A stretch of DNA of 64,000 nucleotides from Formicarius rufipectus (Eukaryota; Chordata; Aves; Passeriformes; Formicariidae), in contig VXAU01003709.1 in the NCBI GenBank assembly GCA_013399695.1, positions 31,608-95,607 of the forward strand. The letters run 5' to 3'. The notes beneath the pieces were generated by a model that was given only the letters and a program-made list of their open reading frames with translations, did no database searches and was not told where the DNA came from. Shown here piece after piece: positions 62,501 to 64,000 of this stretch (its first letter is position 1; the number at the start of each line of letters is the position of its first letter). A program made the translations under genes and the position numbers.

Positions 62501-63258
62501 TATGGACAGTGTAGGAGTAATCCAAACAGAAAAAATATGTGAAAGAATTGATGAAGTGCAAATGACAACTTAGAAGCGGCTCAGGTGTTAAAGAAATGAT
62601 CAGCAACTTCAGCTTTCCTATTCATTTGGATTGTCATTTAAAACACGATAGTTGTGCTATCCACATTTCCATCTTGTGACTTTACTGCTTTTCTGAAAAA
62701 AAATCTTTCTGCCCTTGCTTAATCTCTTACTCTCTCACTTTCTTTCATTTTTAATTTATACTGAACACCTTCAGTGATATTGAGTGCAATTTGTATTGAG
62801 TAAGAATCCCAAAACCTTATCTGCTTTGTATTTAAGTACCTGTCTAAAACAAAAACATCATTAACATTTTAAAATTTTACATTCAGTGTTTTCCTAATAA
62901 ATAGTTAAGTCAGAAGGCCTAAGAAAGATAATGCTTACATCAGCCCAACATAATTTTGAGTGTCCAAGTCATCAGTTTGTTCCTCTACATTTTTTTATAA
63001 CAATCTCTTTGTGAAAATACTTTTTAATTCCTCATGCATTTTAATCTTGCTTTCAGCATTATGATGCAGTTAACATTCTCCTTGTCTCACACACAAGTGT
63101 ATTTGATGTGGACATACCGTAAGATTTTTAAATCCAGCTCAAGAAGTACTATAAACAAACTACATGGCTAACTATAAACAAACCAAAGAAAATAAGCAGC
63201 GCTTACCTAAGCAGCCAAAACACATTGTTAAAAGAAATTTCAGTAAAATGATGATCAT
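59450..63258 (-). CDS. CD28/TMIGD2/NKp30-like single-Ig receptor, three exons, 3' end not found
   Basis: I assemble three minus-strand exons: 63207-63258 (signal peptide), 60968-61300 (V-like domain) and 59450-59569 (transmembrane). All have GT-AG borders and phase 1 junctions, the exon layout of CD28-family genes. Residues 1-17 are hydrophobic (MIIILLKFLL onward). Residues 18-128 are the domain: IVIQTP near 24-29, C-strand Trp59 in RVNWHH, F-strand GFYYS at 100-104 followed by EIIIEIP, and a CGNGT G-strand at 117-121, close to the IEVMYPP/GNGT pattern of CD28/CTLA4 and VEIPE of TMIGD2. Sequons lie at Asn39, Asn66, Asn97 and Asn119. Residues 137-158 span the membrane, with Arg152 inside, followed by CRRRKQ. 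Oddity: the canonical Ig cysteines are missing (Trp45 and Ser104 in their places). Likely a lymphocyte surface receptor. Identity within the family and function are not established, and a decayed paralogue is possible, although no frame break is seen. Confidence 0.72.
59570..60967 (-). other. Receptor intron 2
   Basis: 1.4 kb GT-AG intron in phase 1. Contains a small (AAAC)n tract at 59637-59662. The minus-strand frame at 60006-60254 is not recognised and not supported as an exon. Confidence 0.6.
60968..61300 (-). CDS. Receptor exon 2: Ig V-like domain
   Basis: The 333-base exon lies between acceptor TCTCCACTAG/GTAC and donor GAGAAAG/GTAAGC, phase 1 at both ends, as for IgV exons. It encodes residues 18-128. 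The C-strand Trp59, the G-F-Y-Y-S motif (100-104) and the Asn-Gly-Thr G-strand are clear. Cysteines occur only at 83 (TCEDKD, aligning with the extra FNCDGK cysteine of CD28) and 117 (before GNGT). The frame is open throughout, which for 333 bases of AT-rich DNA argues for selection. Confidence 0.78.
61301..63206 (-). other. Receptor intron 1
   Basis: 1.9 kb GT-AG intron in phase 1. Contains a minus-strand open frame at 62308-62568 discussed separately; no repeat element was recognised. Confidence 0.6.
63207..63258 (-). CDS. Receptor exon 1: signal peptide
   Basis: ATG at 63258-63256 (G at -3) opens 17 codons, MIIILLKFLLTMCFGCL, plus one base before the donor TTAG/GTAAGC. The strongly hydrophobic run with a Lys at residue 7 and small or polar residues at the end fits a cleaved signal peptide. 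Phase 1 matches the V-domain exon. I chose this ATG because it gives a full-length signal peptide. An overlapping upstream ATG in another frame exists about 30 bases before it. The 5'UTR limit is unknown. Confidence 0.7.
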
Positions 63259-63342
63259 CACACAGGATTATTAGTGCTTGCATCGGGGTGTCTTGGTTAA
63301 AGATCAGCAAAACATCAATGAAATAATGACAGATTGATAGCT

Positions 63343-63358
63343 TAACTTCCTCTTCTCT
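63343..63358 (-). promoter_or_regulatory. ETS/PU.1-like motif upstream of the receptor
   Basis: About 90 bases upstream of the receptor ATG the minus strand reads AGAGAAGAGGAAGTTA, containing the AGAGGAAGT core preferred by PU.1/ETS factors. Established knowledge: such sites are common in TATA-less promoters of leukocyte genes. That fits the predicted product, but one short motif is weak evidence. Confidence 0.35.
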
Positions 63359-63431
63359 TGTGGTGAGGACAATACCACCTAAATGCAACTCATATTTTCC
63401 CTACACTGTGCAACTGCTGTGTTGCACATTT

Positions 63432-63469
63432 CTTCTTTAAACAGTGTCCTCTTCTTTAAAAAGTGTCCT
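63432..63469. repeat. Tandem duplication of a 19-base unit
   Basis: CTTCTTTAAACAGTGTCCT at 63432-63450 is followed directly by a copy at 63451-63469 with one substitution. It lies about 175 bases upstream of the receptor start codon. Confidence 0.9.
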
Positions 63470-63474
63470 TTCAA

Positions 63475-64000
63475 CACTTTCAGCTTTCTGGAAAAGCATA
63501 AAGAACTGCTTTTCCACACTTAGAGTGGTTTCATGGGAGCACGTGCCATTGTCCTGAAACTCTTAATTTAAAGGCATTTTATGAAGACAAAATTTCTTCA
63601 GCTACTGCAGTCTCTTCCAGCCTACTTCATGAATCTTATCCAAAGCTAGAGACAATGATTGTACATAGGTTACACCAAAACCAAGTACTGCTCCTATCTT
63701 TCCCTATCACACATTTCATTGCCATCTTGCTGAAATCTTGCCTAAATTCTTCCCTCCTGTGAAAAGTACTTCAGAACTTTTGCCTTAACAGCAGCACAGC
63801 TCCAGTGGCATAAGCAACTGAGGAAGGCTGAGTTCCAAGATCCAAGTCACAGTGGCCCCAACATCCCACAACATCAGTGAGAAACAATCCACTGTGAATG
63901 CAAGGCACCTCCCTATTACCTCTATGGGTGCAGCTGCCTTAATGCAATACCAGTGTCAGGTACATTAATTGAGGCTTATTTCAGAAAGACTCTATGCATG
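63475..64000. other. Right edge, nothing recognised
   Basis: AT-rich DNA without a frame, repeat or splice pair I can support. It may hold further upstream regulatory sequence of the receptor. Confidence 0.5.

Noticed and set aside
1..64000. tRNA, rRNA, CRISPR or bacterial-type operons
   Set aside because: I saw no cloverleaf with A and B boxes, no rRNA signatures and no spaced repeat arrays. The window is vertebrate nuclear DNA.

Overview
The window looks like avian nuclear DNA from a large chromosome. It is AT-rich, has few genes, and carries truncated CR1 LINEs (the dominant retroposon of birds), one MIR/L2-like relic and many A/C- or T/G-rich low-complexity tracts. No bacterial, organellar or recent viral gene is visible. 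Nearly all open frames of 60-180 codons are chance frames in non-coding DNA. Real coding sequence was recognised only by exon structure: splice sites, matching phases and protein motifs. Layout: positions 1-1000 are a CpG island with a likely untranslated first exon on the minus strand (donor at 453/452). Its gene would lie off the left edge. The island also holds a 131-base direct repeat whose copies abut two single-N gaps. Positions 1000-42000 are intergenic or intronic DNA with no coding exon I can support. They hold three CR1 fragments (about 11.56-12.09 kb plus, 15.44-16.31 kb minus, 23.72-23.88 kb minus), a MIR-like relic (12.18-12.31 kb), simple repeats, and a CpG-rich patch near 20.2 kb beside DNA that may be regulatory. 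At 42166-45790 (minus) lies a complete two-coding-exon S100 gene of 95 codons, best matched to S100P, with an intact second EF-hand and a polyadenylation signal at 42046-42051. Positions 46-59 kb are again without a recognised gene. At 59450-63258 (minus) I reconstruct three exons, all joined in phase 1, that no single open frame shows. They encode a signal peptide, one Ig V-like domain and a transmembrane segment. This is the layout of the CD28/CTLA4/TMIGD2/NKp30 group of lymphocyte receptors. The last, cytoplasmic, exon was not identified. This receptor is the most interesting object here. Its V-like domain keeps the family's G-x-Y-x-(C) and G-N-G-T landmarks and the C-strand Trp, but both cysteines of the canonical Ig disulfide appear to be replaced (Trp45 and Ser104). 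The membrane segment contains an Arg (Arg152), as in receptors that pair with signalling adaptors. In human 4p16.1, S100P lies between MAN2B2/MRFAP1 and BLOC1S4/KIAA0232. If that order holds here, the left-edge first exon could belong to KIAA0232, and the receptor would sit on the MAN2B2 side of S100P. The genes share no pathway; the link is positional only.
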